Part shown: positions 43,991 through 52,397 of the stretch, one piece after another
Position numbering within the stretch: the first letter of the stretch is position 1
Layout of the letters: every line of letters starts with the position of its first letter
Assembly: GCF_003112535.1 (NCBI RefSeq)
Contig: NZ_BEWA01000016.1
Location: 1 to 64,000 of the forward strand
DNA length: 64,000 bases
Reading direction: 5' to 3'
Source: Streptomyces rishiriensis
Lineage (GTDB): Bacteria; Actinomycetota; Actinomycetes; Streptomycetales; Streptomycetaceae
Position numbers and translations under genes: made by a program
Notes under the pieces: model-generated
Databases searched by the model: none
What the model was told of the DNA's origin: nothing
The model's input: only the letters and a program-made list of their open reading frames with translations

Positions 43991-44704
43991 TCAATCGGTC
44001 GTGGCGGTCGTCTGCGCGGCGAGGTAGGACGACTCGATCGCGTCCAGGTCGCCTCGCAGTTCCTTCGGGGTGCCGACCATGGCGACGCGTCCGCGGCGCA
44101 GGACGTACACGCGGTCCGCGACGTCCAGCACCTTGCGCACGTGCTGTTCGACCAGCAGCGCGCCGAGTCCGCGGTCGGCCGCCTCGCGTACGGCGCGCAG
44201 GAGACGGTCGACCACGAGAGGGGCGAGGCCGAGGGACAGTTCGTCCGCGAGGAGCAGCCGGGGTGCGCGGCCCAGGGCGCGGGCCAGCGACAGCATCTGC
44301 TGCTCGCCCCCGGACAGCATGCCCGCGCCGGTCTTGAGGCGTTTCTCGAGCTCGGGGAAGAGCTCCAGGGCCTGCTGGGCCGTCACTCGGCCGACGCGGA
44401 GGTTGTCCGCGGTGTCGAGCCGGGTGAAGACCGCCCGCTCGCCGACGTACGCGAGGCCTTGGCGGGCCCGGCGGTGCAGCGGTGCGCGGCCGTCGTCGCC
44501 CAACCAGCGCACCTCACCGCCCATCGGGGTGAGGTCGCCCGAGAGCACCCGGAGCGTCGTGGTCTTGCCGGCGCCGTTGGGTCCGAGCAGGGCGACGACC
44601 TCGCCGGGGCGGACCTCCAGGTCGAGGTCGCGTACGACGGGTCGGGCGCCGTATCCGGCGGACAGGGCGCGGGCTTCGATCAGGGGTGGTCCGGTGTCGT
44701 GCAC
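43991..44704 (-). CDS. ABC transporter ATP-binding protein, branched-chain amino acid (LivF) type
   Basis: The 237-aa ATPase has Walker A (LLGPNGAGKTTTLRVLSG), a signature (LSGGEQQMLSLARALGR), Walker B (RLLLADELSLGLAP) and the H-loop (GALLVEQHV). The short form and AL-SAGYGARPVVRDLDLEV start fit LivF. It lies 39 bp downstream of the binding protein and probably forms the second ATPase with the fused permease-ATPase encoded divergently. Confidence 0.92.
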   Translation of the reverse strand: MHDTGPPLIEARALSAGYGARPVVRDLDLEVRPGEVVALLGPNGAGKTTTLRVLSGDLTPMGGEVRWLGDDGRAPLHRRARQGLAYVGERAVFTRLDTADNLRVGRVTAQQALELFPELEKRLKTGAGMLSGGEQQMLSLARALGRAPRLLLADELSLGLAPLVVDRLLRAVREAADRGLGALLVEQHVRKVLDVADRVYVLRRGRVAMVGTPKELRGDLDAIESSYLAAQTTATTD

Positions 44705-44743
44705 GGACGTTCTCCTTTGCTCGGACTCCGGTGCGCCGGTCGG

Positions 44744-45982
44744 TCAGCCTGCGGACATGGCCGTCAGCACCTTGCGGACGTCGACGAAGGTCGAGCCCGC
44801 CTTCGCCCAGTCGATCTTGCCGTTGCGGATGGTCAGTTCGGTGGCGGTGGTGTTGTGGATGCGGTCGAGCCCCTTGATCGGCAGGGCGGTCGACGGCTGC
44901 CAGGTCAGGGGCGGCGTCAGACCGCCGGTGTCGATGCCCGCGGTGGTGTTCAGCTCCTGCACCAGGGACGCGGCCGAGATCGTCGGCAGCTTCCCAGCAG
45001 CCTCGGTGAGGACCTTGAAGGCCACCCAGGTCGTTTCGTTCGCGCCGTTGCTCGTGTCGATGTCGGCGCCCTTGGCGGCCGCGACGAAGTCCTTCCAGAC
45101 GGCGTCCGAGGTCGGGGGGTAGTAGCCGGTGATCGCGGCGCCCTCGAGCGGGCTGGCGCCGCCGCCCGTGGACGCGGCCAGTTCCGGGGTGAGGTTGCCG
45201 ACGACGCTGCCGAGCCTGGTCTTCGCGCCGGACTGCACGTAGGCCTTCACGAACAGGTCCGAGTGCGTGCCCAGGATGACGCTGACGCAGTCGCTGCCCT
45301 TGGTGGCGGCGGCGACCTGCGGGGCGAGGTCGGTGGCGGTGACCGGCACCTTGAGGTCCTTGGGCGCGGCCCCTCCGGCGGAGGTCGCGCCGAGGGTGAG
45401 GAACTGCGAGACGATGGCGGCGGCCGCGAGGTCGTACCGTACGCCGGAGATCTTCTTGCAGCCCTCCTGCACCAGCTGCTGCCCGTGTGCCGCGAAGACG
45501 GCCGGGGTGCCGCCGTTGACCGGGAACGACAGCGGGTTGGAGAACTCCGCCGCCGAGACGCCGGTGCCGCCGATGTACGGGATGCCGGCCTTCTGCAGGA
45601 TGGGCATGTAGCGTTCGCCGGCCAGACTGTACGAGCCCACCACGGCGACGACCTTCGCGGCGACCGCCTGCTGGGCGCACTTCTCGGCCTCGTCCGGGTC
45701 GTTCTTCTCGTTGCAGGTGAGCACCTTCAGCGGGCCGCCCTTGATGCCTCCGTTGGCGTTGATCCACTTCTCGTAGGCCTGGGCGGTGAGCCGGACCCCG
45801 GGCTGGGCGCTGCCCTGGGTGTCCTCCGGGTTCCAGACCATCACCTTGACCGGCGTGCCCTTCAGCTCCGAGGTCTGAGCCGCGCTGCCGGACGCCTCTC
45901 CCCCGCAGCCTGCGGCGAGCAGGGCTGCGGTCACCGCGAGGCTGCTCGCTGCGGCAGTTCTGCGTCGGCGTGAGTCGTTCAT
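44744..45982 (-). CDS. ABC transporter substrate-binding lipoprotein (branched-chain amino acid/organic acid type)
   Basis: The 412-aa protein has a lipobox (LLAAGCGG, Cys near residue 26) and the periplasmic-binding fold of the Leu/Ile/Val family (AYEKWINANGGIKGGPLKVL, VGSYSLAGERYMPILQKAGI, NPLSFPVNGGTPA). It is anchored outside the membrane. It starts 133 bp from the divergent permease fusion. Many members carry aromatic or other organic acids, so the ligand is probably the substrate of the downstream catabolic genes rather than an amino acid. Confidence 0.9.
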   Translation of the reverse strand: MNDSRRRRTAAASSLAVTAALLAAGCGGEASGSAAQTSELKGTPVKVMVWNPEDTQGSAQPGVRLTAQAYEKWINANGGIKGGPLKVLTCNEKNDPDEAEKCAQQAVAAKVVAVVGSYSLAGERYMPILQKAGIPYIGGTGVSAAEFSNPLSFPVNGGTPAVFAAHGQQLVQEGCKKISGVRYDLAAAAIVSQFLTLGATSAGGAAPKDLKVPVTATDLAPQVAAATKGSDCVSVILGTHSDLFVKAYVQSGAKTRLGSVVGNLTPELAASTGGGASPLEGAAITGYYPPTSDAVWKDFVAAAKGADIDTSNGANETTWVAFKVLTEAAGKLPTISAASLVQELNTTAGIDTGGLTPPLTWQPSTALPIKGLDRIHNTTATELTIRNGKIDWAKAGSTFVDVRKVLTAMSAG

Positions 45983-46073
45983 GGTTCCTCCGCGAGGATC
46001 GCGCCCGATGGGCGACGTCGAGATGCCGAACAGCATGGAGGCCGGACATTCGTTAGTGAAGTACTCTGGACAC

Positions 46074-46089
46074 AATTATTTAAATAATT
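46074..46089. promoter_or_regulatory. 16-bp AT palindrome AATTATTTAAATAATT in the divergent promoter
   Basis: A perfect palindrome in otherwise GC-rich DNA lies between the binding-protein and permease genes, 27 bp before the permease ATG. It can serve both directions. Similar AT-rich palindromes are at the other promoters of this cluster. Confidence 0.65.
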
Positions 46090-46115
46090 ACTCTGTCTGT
46101 CTGGAGGTGCCACAG

Positions 46116-48890
46116 ATGGACGACATCCTGCGTTTTGCACTGCTCGGCCTGGGGCTCGGAGCCCTTTACGCACTCACCGCGCACGGCATCGTGCTGGTCT
46201 ACCGGGGCTCCGGTGTCCTGAACCTCGCGCACGGCGCGATCGGGATGGCGGGCGCCTATGTGCAGTGGGAGCTCGCCTCCCACTACGGCGTCCCCTACTG
46301 GCCCGCCACCGCGTGCGCGGTCCTCGCCTCCGCGGCGCTGGGCGTCCTCACGCATGTGCTGGTGCTGCGCCCACTGCGCCGGGCGTCCACCCTGGCCCGT
46401 CTGGTCGGCACGCTGGCGGTCTTCATCGTGCTCACCGCTATCGCCGTCAAACGCTACGGCGACAGCCTGCAACTGGTGCCGGGCAGGCTGCCCACCCGGC
46501 TGCTGACGATCGCCGGGGCGACGCTCTCCGAGGACCGTGTGTGGCTGCTCGGCATCGCGGTCGTCGTGACCGTGGCCCTCCATCTCCTGTACAAGCACAC
46601 CCTGTTCGGCCTGGGCACCACCGCGGTCGCGGAGAACGAGGCCGTCGCCGCCTCGCTCGGCTGGTCCCCCGACGTGATCGCCGCCGGCAACTGGGCGCTC
46701 GGCTCGGCTCTCGCGGGCCTGACGGGCATCTTGATCGTGCCGGTCATCGGTCTGTCCGTGACCGGCCTGACCACCCTCCTGCTGAGCGCGCTGGCCGCCG
46801 CCCTGGTCGGCAGGTTCTCGTCGTTCCCCGTCACCCTGACGGGCGGACTCGTCATCGGCATCGTGCAGTCCGAGCTGACCCGCTTCGGCTCCGACGTCAC
46901 CGGCCTCGCCTCGTCGGTGCCCTTCCTCTTCATCGCCCTGGCGCTGGTCGTACGGGGCAGGGCGCTGCCGCTGCGCGGCACGTTCCTGGACCGGCTGCCC
47001 GCCCTGGGCTCCGGCAGGGTGCGCCCCGTAGCGCTGGCTGCGGCCGTTGCGACCGGGCTGCTGCTGGTGAGCGTGTCGACGCCGCTGTGGGCCGACGCGA
47101 TCACCAACACGCTGGTGCTGGCGCTGATCATCCTGTCGCTCGTCGTGGTCACCGGTTACGCGGGACAGGTCTCCCTGGCGGCCTACGCCCTTGCCGGGAC
47201 GGGCGCCTTCATCGCGGGGCACGCCTCGGCCGACTGGGGGTGGCCTTTCGAACTCGCCCTCGTGGCTGGCGTATTGGGCACGGTTCCGATCGGGCTGCTG
47301 TTCGCGCTCCCGGCGGTCCGCACCCGCGGCGTCAACCTCGCGATCATCACGCTCGGGCTCGGCGCCACCCTGGAGGCGATGGTCTTCCAGAACACCGACC
47401 TGTCGACGACGCCGGGCAGCGACGGCATCGCGGTGGGCAGGCAGACGCTCTTCGGGATCAACGTCTCCGGGGTCGACCATCCGCAGCGGTACGCCGCCGT
47501 CGTGCTCGCGCTGTTCGTCGTCGCCGCGCTCGTGGTCGCCAACGTACGGCGCAGCCGCACCGGCCGGCGGCTCGTCGCCGTACGGGCCAACGAGCGGGCC
47601 GCGGCCTCCCTCGGCATCGACGTCCGCGCGGCCAAGCTCTACGCGTTCGGTCTGTCCGCGGCCATCGCCGCGCTCGCCGGGGTGCTCACCGGCTTCCGGT
47701 CCACCTCGGTGGTCTTCTCCGACTTCGCCTCCTTCGACTCCATCACCGCGCTCGGACTCGCGGTCATCGGCGGCGTCGGCTTCCTGGTCGGCCCGCTGTT
47801 CGGCGCGACCTTCGCCGCGGGCACGGTGGGCGCCCGGTTCGGGGACCTGGTGCTGCCCGGGCTGAGCGAGTGGATGCCGCTGATCGGCGGGATCGTCCTG
47901 GTGCTGACGCTGGTGGGCAACCAGGACGGCATCGGGAAGGGGGTCGGCAGGCCGGCGGAGACCGTCCGGCGCCGGATGGCGCGGCGGCGCACCGCGAACG
48001 GGGCCCCGCTCGCGGCGGCTCCGACGGGCTCGGCGGCCCCGACCGCTTCGGCGGTTCCGGCGGCTTCGACCGCCGCGAACGCTCCGGCGGCTGCGGCGAA
48101 AGAGGCAACCGTGCCCCGCGCCGCGCCGCTCTCCCTCCACGTGCGGAACCTGACCGTCCGCTACGGCGGTGTCGTGGCCGTCGACGGGCTCTCGCTGGAG
48201 GTCGAGCCGGGCCGGGTCGTGGGTCTCATCGGGCCCAACGGCGCCGGCAAGACCTCCGCCATAGACGCCGTCACCGGCTTCACCCGGGCCTCGTCCGGCG
48301 CTGTGCGCCTCGGCGTCCGGGAGGTGACCCGGCTGCCGGTGCACCGGCGCGCGGCGGCCGGACTGAGCCGGTCCTTCCAGTCGCTGGAGCTGTTCGAGGA
48401 CATGACCGTGCTGGACAACCTGTACGCGGCCTGCGACCGGCCCGGCCGGTGGGCGTGGCTCACGGACCTGGTGCGTCCCGGCAGCCGCCCGCTGCCCTCG
48501 CATGTGCTCGTCGCCGTAAGGGAGTTCGGCCTCCAGGAAAGTCTGGACCGGCCGGTGGGCGATCTGTCGTACGGAGAGCGGCGGCTGCTGGCCATCGCCC
48601 GTGCCGTGGCGGCCTCGCCGTCCGTGCTGCTCCTCGACGAACCGGCAGCGGGGCTGTCCGACGACGAGACGCGGGAGCTGGCCCGTCTGGTGCGGCGGCT
48701 CGCGAAGGACTGGGGCATGGGGGTGCTGCTCGTCGAGCATGACGTCGACATGGTCATGAGCGTCTGCGACCAGGTCGTCGTGCTGGACTTCGGGCGCCGG
48801 ATCTGCGCCGGGACGCCGGAGGAGGTGCGCCGTGACCCGGCCGTGAGGGCGGCGTACCTGGGCGACCTGGAGCCGGAGGCACTGTCCTGA
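46116..48890 (+). CDS. Fused ABC transporter: LivH-like permease + LivM-like permease + LivG-like ATPase
   Basis: A single 924-aa frame holds three normally separate importer subunits. LivH-like permease covers about residues 1-290 (LGLGALYALTAHGIVLVYRG, NLAHGAIGMAGAY). LivM-like permease covers about 300-620 (VVVTGYAGQVSLAAYALAGT, VNLAIITLGLGATLEAMVFQ, AVIGGVGFLVGPLFGA). An Ala/Pro/Ser linker runs to about 670. LivG-like ATPase follows, with Walker A LIGPNGAGKTSAIDAV, signature LSYGERRLLAIARAV and Walker B VLLLDEPAAGLS. The ATG at 46116 has CTGGAGG upstream. With the separate LivF-like ATPase and the lipoprotein this makes a complete importer. Confidence 0.92.
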   Translation: MDDILRFALLGLGLGALYALTAHGIVLVYRGSGVLNLAHGAIGMAGAYVQWELASHYGVPYWPATACAVLASAALGVLTHVLVLRPLRRASTLARLVGTLAVFIVLTAIAVKRYGDSLQLVPGRLPTRLLTIAGATLSEDRVWLLGIAVVVTVALHLLYKHTLFGLGTTAVAENEAVAASLGWSPDVIAAGNWALGSALAGLTGILIVPVIGLSVTGLTTLLLSALAAALVGRFSSFPVTLTGGLVIGIVQSELTRFGSDVTGLASSVPFLFIALALVVRGRALPLRGTFLDRLPALGSGRVRPVALAAAVATGLLLVSVSTPLWADAITNTLVLALIILSLVVVTGYAGQVSLAAYALAGTGAFIAGHASADWGWPFELALVAGVLGTVPIGLLFALPAVRTRGVNLAIITLGLGATLEAMVFQNTDLSTTPGSDGIAVGRQTLFGINVSGVDHPQRYAAVVLALFVVAALVVANVRRSRTGRRLVAVRANERAAASLGIDVRAAKLYAFGLSAAIAALAGVLTGFRSTSVVFSDFASFDSITALGLAVIGGVGFLVGPLFGATFAAGTVGARFGDLVLPGLSEWMPLIGGIVLVLTLVGNQDGIGKGVGRPAETVRRRMARRRTANGAPLAAAPTGSAAPTASAVPAASTAANAPAAAAKEATVPRAAPLSLHVRNLTVRYGGVVAVDGLSLEVEPGRVVGLIGPNGAGKTSAIDAVTGFTRASSGAVRLGVREVTRLPVHRRAAAGLSRSFQSLELFEDMTVLDNLYAACDRPGRWAWLTDLVRPGSRPLPSHVLVAVREFGLQESLDRPVGDLSYGERRLLAIARAVAASPSVLLLDEPAAGLSDDETRELARLVRRLAKDWGMGVLLVEHDVDMVMSVCDQVVVLDFGRRICAGTPEEVRRDPAVRAAYLGDLEPEALS

Positions 48891-48897
48891 AAGGGCT

Positions 48898-48929
48898 CGG
48901 AGGCGCTTCCCGGAACGGAAGCGCCTCCG
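48898..48929. terminator. Perfect 13-bp bidirectional terminator hairpin
   Basis: CGGAGGCGCTTCC and GGAAGCGCCTCCG pair perfectly around CGGAAC, eight bases after the permease fusion stop and thirteen before the convergent SDR gene end. Confidence 0.8.
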
Positions 48930-48941
48930 GCCGGCCTCTCC

Positions 48942-49736
48942 TCAGCCGTTCCGCAGATCCGCGACATACGGTGCGTGGGACAGCAGGCCGCCGTCCACGC
49001 GCAGCGTGTGCCCGGTGATGAAGGCCGACTCGTCGGAGGCGAGGAAGACGACCGCCGCGGCGACGTCCTCCGGCCGTCCGAGGCGCGGGGTGAGGTGGTG
49101 ACGCAGCATCGCCTCCCGGATCGCCCCGTGCGCCGACCCGGAGCTCGCCGGCGTGACGATGAATCCGGGTGCGACGGCGTTGCAGCGCACGCCCTGCTTG
49201 CCGTACTGGGTGGCGACGTACTGCGTGAGGTTGATGAGCGCGGCCTTGGAGGCGCCGTACGCGGGATTGCGCAGGTCGCCCGTGAGGCCGGAGCCGGACG
49301 AGGTGTTGACGATCGAGCCGCCGCCGCGGGCGATCAGGTGCGGGACGGCGGCCTGGATGGCGACCATCGTGCCGCGCAGGTTAATCCGCATCGTGTCGTC
49401 CCAGACCGCGGGGTCGGCCTCGACCACGGCGAGGTCCTGACGGGCGGCGAGGTGGGTGGCCGCCGCGTTGTTGTGCAGGACGTCGAGGCCGCCGTACCTG
49501 TCCACCGCGGCGGCCACCATGGCTCGTACGCTGTCGGCGTCTCCCAGGTCGACCGTGACCGCCGTGGCGGATCCTCCGGCGGCGCGCAACTCCTCGGCGA
49601 CCGCCTCGGCGCCGTCGGAGTTCAGGTCGGCGACGACGGTGAGCGCTCCCTCCGCCGCGACCCGGCGTGCGGTGGCCGCGCCGATGCCGGAGGCGGCTCC
49701 GGTGACGATCGCGATTTTGTCCTGGAGCCGTCCCAT
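48942..49736 (-). CDS. Short-chain dehydrogenase/reductase
   Basis: The 264-aa classical SDR has TGAASGIGAATARRVA (TGxxxGxG), NNAAATH (variant NNAG), NTSSGSGLTGD and YGASKAALINLT (catalytic Ser, Tyr, Lys). It ends the minus-strand operon that runs from 54423. It lies 16 bp after the thiolase gene. It probably oxidises a 3-hydroxyacyl intermediate or a ring alcohol to the ketone; sequence alone does not tell. Confidence 0.92.
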   Translation of the reverse strand: MGRLQDKIAIVTGAASGIGAATARRVAAEGALTVVADLNSDGAEAVAEELRAAGGSATAVTVDLGDADSVRAMVAAAVDRYGGLDVLHNNAAATHLAARQDLAVVEADPAVWDDTMRINLRGTMVAIQAAVPHLIARGGGSIVNTSSGSGLTGDLRNPAYGASKAALINLTQYVATQYGKQGVRCNAVAPGFIVTPASSGSAHGAIREAMLRHHLTPRLGRPEDVAAAVVFLASDESAFITGHTLRVDGGLLSHAPYVADLRNG

Positions 49737-49752
49737 GGCCGAACCGCCTTCC

Positions 49753-50961
49753 TCAGGCCGACAGTTGGCTGCCGACGACGGAGACGAACGACACGCATTC
49801 GCCGGGGCCGCCGCCGAGGTTGTGGGTCAGGGCGAGCGAACGCCCCTCGGCCAGCGAGGTGACCGTCCGCTCCGGCGGCGCCTCGCCCCGCAGCTGCAGC
49901 CACGCCTCGAACATCATGCGCAGGCCCGAGGCGCCGATGGGGTGGCCGAAGGCCTTCAGTCCGCCGTCGGGGTTGACCGGCAGCGAGCCGTCCAGATCGA
50001 ACGCCCCGCTGGTGACGTCCTTCCAGGCCTGGCCGCGCTCGGAGAAGCCGAGGTCCTCCATCAGCACCAGCTCCGTGGGCGTGAAGCAGTCGTGGACCTC
50101 GGCGAGCGCGAGCTCGGCGCGCGGGTCGGTGACGCCCGCCTGCCGGTAGGCCTCGCGGGCGGAGGCGACCACCTCGGGGAAGGTGGTGAAGTCGTACTCG
50201 GGGTCGAGGAGTCCGTCCGCCGGGCCGGCGACGAAGGACAGCGCCTTCACGAAGACCGGTCGGTCGGTGTACCGGTAGGCGTCCTCGGCGCGGACGACGA
50301 TCGCGGCGGCCGAGCCGTCGGAGACCCCGGAGCAGTCGAACACGCCGAGCATGCCGGCGATGACCGGGGCCGAGCGGATGCGCTCCAGGGGGACCTCCTT
50401 GCGGAACTGGGCGCGGGGGTTGCGGGCCCCGTTGACGTGGTTCTTCCAGGCGATGCGGGTGATGACGTCCTTCATCTCCTCGCCGGACAGCCCGTACTTG
50501 GCCGCGTAGGCGGGGGCGAGGAGGGAGAAGTTGGCCGGGGCCGTGATCTCGCCCCGGCTGTCGTCGCCCGCGCCGGGAATGGCGGTGCCGGACAGCCCGG
50601 ACATGCCGGAGTCCTTGAGCTTCTCCACGCCGACGGCCATCGCCATGTCGTACGCGCCGGACGCGACGGCGTAACAGGCGTTGCGCAGGGCCTCCGAGCC
50701 GGTCGCGCACATGTTCTCCACGCGGGTGACCGGCTTGTGGGGCAGGCGCAGCGCCCGGCTCAGGGCCAGTCCGGACACGCCGGACGCCTGTGTGCCGAAC
50801 CAGAACGCGTCGACGTCGTCGAGCGTGACGCCGGCCGAGGTCACCGCGTCGCCCACGGCGTCCACCAGCAGATCGTCGGCCGAACGGGTCCAGTGCTCGC
50901 CGAAGGGCGTGCAGCCCATGCCGACGATCGCGACCCGGTCCCGGATTCCGTGCGAGCTCAT
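49753..50961 (-). CDS. SCP2/lipid-transfer-type thiolase
   Basis: The 402-aa protein begins RVAIVGMGCTPFGEHWTRSA, has the nucleophile VENMCATGSEALRNACYAVA, ELALAEVHDCFTPTELVLME and the His motif LKAFGHPIGASGLRMM. This is the SCP2-type thiolase branch, which includes Ltp2-like aldolases of steroid side-chain degradation that work with DUF35 partners. It overlaps the upstream DUF35-fusion gene by four bases, so the products probably form a complex. It may act as a thiolase or a retro-aldolase. Confidence 0.9.
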   Translation of the reverse strand: MSSHGIRDRVAIVGMGCTPFGEHWTRSADDLLVDAVGDAVTSAGVTLDDVDAFWFGTQASGVSGLALSRALRLPHKPVTRVENMCATGSEALRNACYAVASGAYDMAMAVGVEKLKDSGMSGLSGTAIPGAGDDSRGEITAPANFSLLAPAYAAKYGLSGEEMKDVITRIAWKNHVNGARNPRAQFRKEVPLERIRSAPVIAGMLGVFDCSGVSDGSAAAIVVRAEDAYRYTDRPVFVKALSFVAGPADGLLDPEYDFTTFPEVVASAREAYRQAGVTDPRAELALAEVHDCFTPTELVLMEDLGFSERGQAWKDVTSGAFDLDGSLPVNPDGGLKAFGHPIGASGLRMMFEAWLQLRGEAPPERTVTSLAEGRSLALTHNLGGGPGECVSFVSVVGSQLSA

Positions 50962-52397
50962 CCGCGTGTCCCCTCGGTCTCGCCCGTGCGCACCGGCCGG
51001 GCCTTCCAGAAGTAGTTGTGGACCCCGGCGGCGGTCACCGTACGCCGGAACGTCATCTCCACCCGGGCGCCGATGGCCGCGTCGGCCTCGGTCGCGTCGG
51101 TCAGCTGGCAGCGGAACCGGCCGCCGCCGTCGTAGTCGACGACCACGACGAGCATCGGCGGACTCGGGGTGTGGGCCAGCCGGTCGACGGTGAACGTGGC
51201 GACCGAGCCCCGCACGTGCTGCATCGGCTCGTCGGCCATGGTGTCGACGCTGCGGCAGGAGACGCACACCCCGTCCGGCGGCAGGTGCCGGGTGCCGCAC
51301 TTCTCGCAGCGCGAGGCGACGAAGCCGTACTTCCAGGCGGTGCGGCGGTGGGCGGGCGGGGCGTAGGGCGGCTCGGGATCCGGCCGTCGGGGCGGTTCGC
51401 GGTCGAGGAGGCCGCGCCAGGAGAGGTACGTGGCATACGGCATCGGGGCACTGCCCGCGGCGATCTGCGCGGCGACCGGGCGGGCGCTGCGATGGGCGGG
51501 GAGCGCCTCGGTGGTGCGCAGCAGGAGGACTCCGGCGCCGTCGCCGAGCACGACGAGCGCGATGATCTCGCCGGGGGCGGCCCGGTCGAGGACGTCGGCG
51601 ACGAGCAGGCCGGGCTGGGCGGCGCCGGCGTTGCCGATCACCGCGGCGAGATCCGGGGTCACCGCCTCGGGCCGGGCGCCCGCCGCTCGCCGTACCGCCG
51701 CGCACGCGCGTGCGTGCAGGCCGGAGACGACGAGGTGGTCGATCGCCGCGCGGTCGATGCCCGCCTGGTCGAGGGCTGCGGTGAGCGCCTTGTCCGCGAG
51801 GGAGACGTAGATCTCCTCGGCGAAGCGCTCCTCCCACACGCGGGAGGCGGGGGCGCCGGGCAGCCGCCAGCGTTCGAGGATCTCGTCGCTGACCGCGTCG
51901 TGGGCGAGGAGTTCGGCGAGGACGGGGGCTCCGTTGCGGTGGCCGCCGAAGACGAAGGCCGCCGCGCCGTCGCCGCCCGCGAGCTCGTCGCTGCCGCCGG
52001 GCAGGCCGGTGCGCAGGTCGGACAGGACCGTCAGGGTCGGGATCGGGGAGCGGGCGGCGGTGACCAGCGCGCCGAGACCGGAGCGTACGGAGCCGGCCAT
52101 GTCGGCGGCGAGCACATGCTCGTCGAGGCGGAGCGCGGCGTGGACCGCGGTCGCGTTCGTCTTGTCGAGATAGGCGGGCGCCGCGGTGGCGAGGAAGAGC
52201 TGGCCGACGCGGGGGCGCAGGCCGTCGCGGGCCAGGGCGGTGCGGGCCGCCTCGACGGCCATGGAGGTGGTGTCCTCGTCGTAGCCGGCGACCGCCCTCG
52301 TTCCCCTGGCCGGCGGGGTTCCGAGTGCCGCGGCGACGTCGGCTCGGGCGAGGCGGTGGTACGGCACGTAGGCGCCGTAGGCGATGAGTCCGGGCAT
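50958..52397 (-). CDS. HMG-CoA-synthase/KAS-III-like protein fused to DUF35 (Zn-ribbon + OB fold), nucleophile Cys absent
   Basis: The 479-aa protein has an N-terminal thiolase-fold domain like archaeal HMG-CoA synthase (LIAYGAYVPYHRLARADVAA, YDEDTTSMAVEAARTALARD), about residues 1-300. A C-terminal DUF35 part follows with a zinc ribbon (CEKCGTRHLPPDGVCVSC) and OB fold (FTVDRLAHTPSPPMLVVVVD). At the expected nucleophile the protein reads LAADMAGSVRSG, with Asp where the family has Cys. Archaeal thiolase and HMGCS are bridged by a separate DUF35 protein; here it is fused and next to a thiolase gene. Confidence 0.85.
   Translation of the reverse strand: MPGLIAYGAYVPYHRLARADVAAALGTPPARGTRAVAGYDEDTTSMAVEAARTALARDGLRPRVGQLFLATAAPAYLDKTNATAVHAALRLDEHVLAADMAGSVRSGLGALVTAARSPIPTLTVLSDLRTGLPGGSDELAGGDGAAAFVFGGHRNGAPVLAELLAHDAVSDEILERWRLPGAPASRVWEERFAEEIYVSLADKALTAALDQAGIDRAAIDHLVVSGLHARACAAVRRAAGARPEAVTPDLAAVIGNAGAAQPGLLVADVLDRAAPGEIIALVVLGDGAGVLLLRTTEALPAHRSARPVAAQIAAGSAPMPYATYLSWRGLLDREPPRRPDPEPPYAPPAHRRTAWKYGFVASRCEKCGTRHLPPDGVCVSCRSVDTMADEPMQHVRGSVATFTVDRLAHTPSPPMLVVVVDYDGGGRFRCQLTDATEADAAIGARVEMTFRRTVTAAGVHNYFWKARPVRTGETEGTRG

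Noticed and set aside
42625..45973. Long plus-strand frames opposite luxCE and the ABC genes
   Set aside because: The minus-strand proteins have clear motifs; the plus frames do not.
46080..48740. 886-aa open frame on the minus strand
   Set aside because: It mirrors the ABC permease-ATPase fusion and has an Arg/Gly/Asp-rich shadow composition with no domain.
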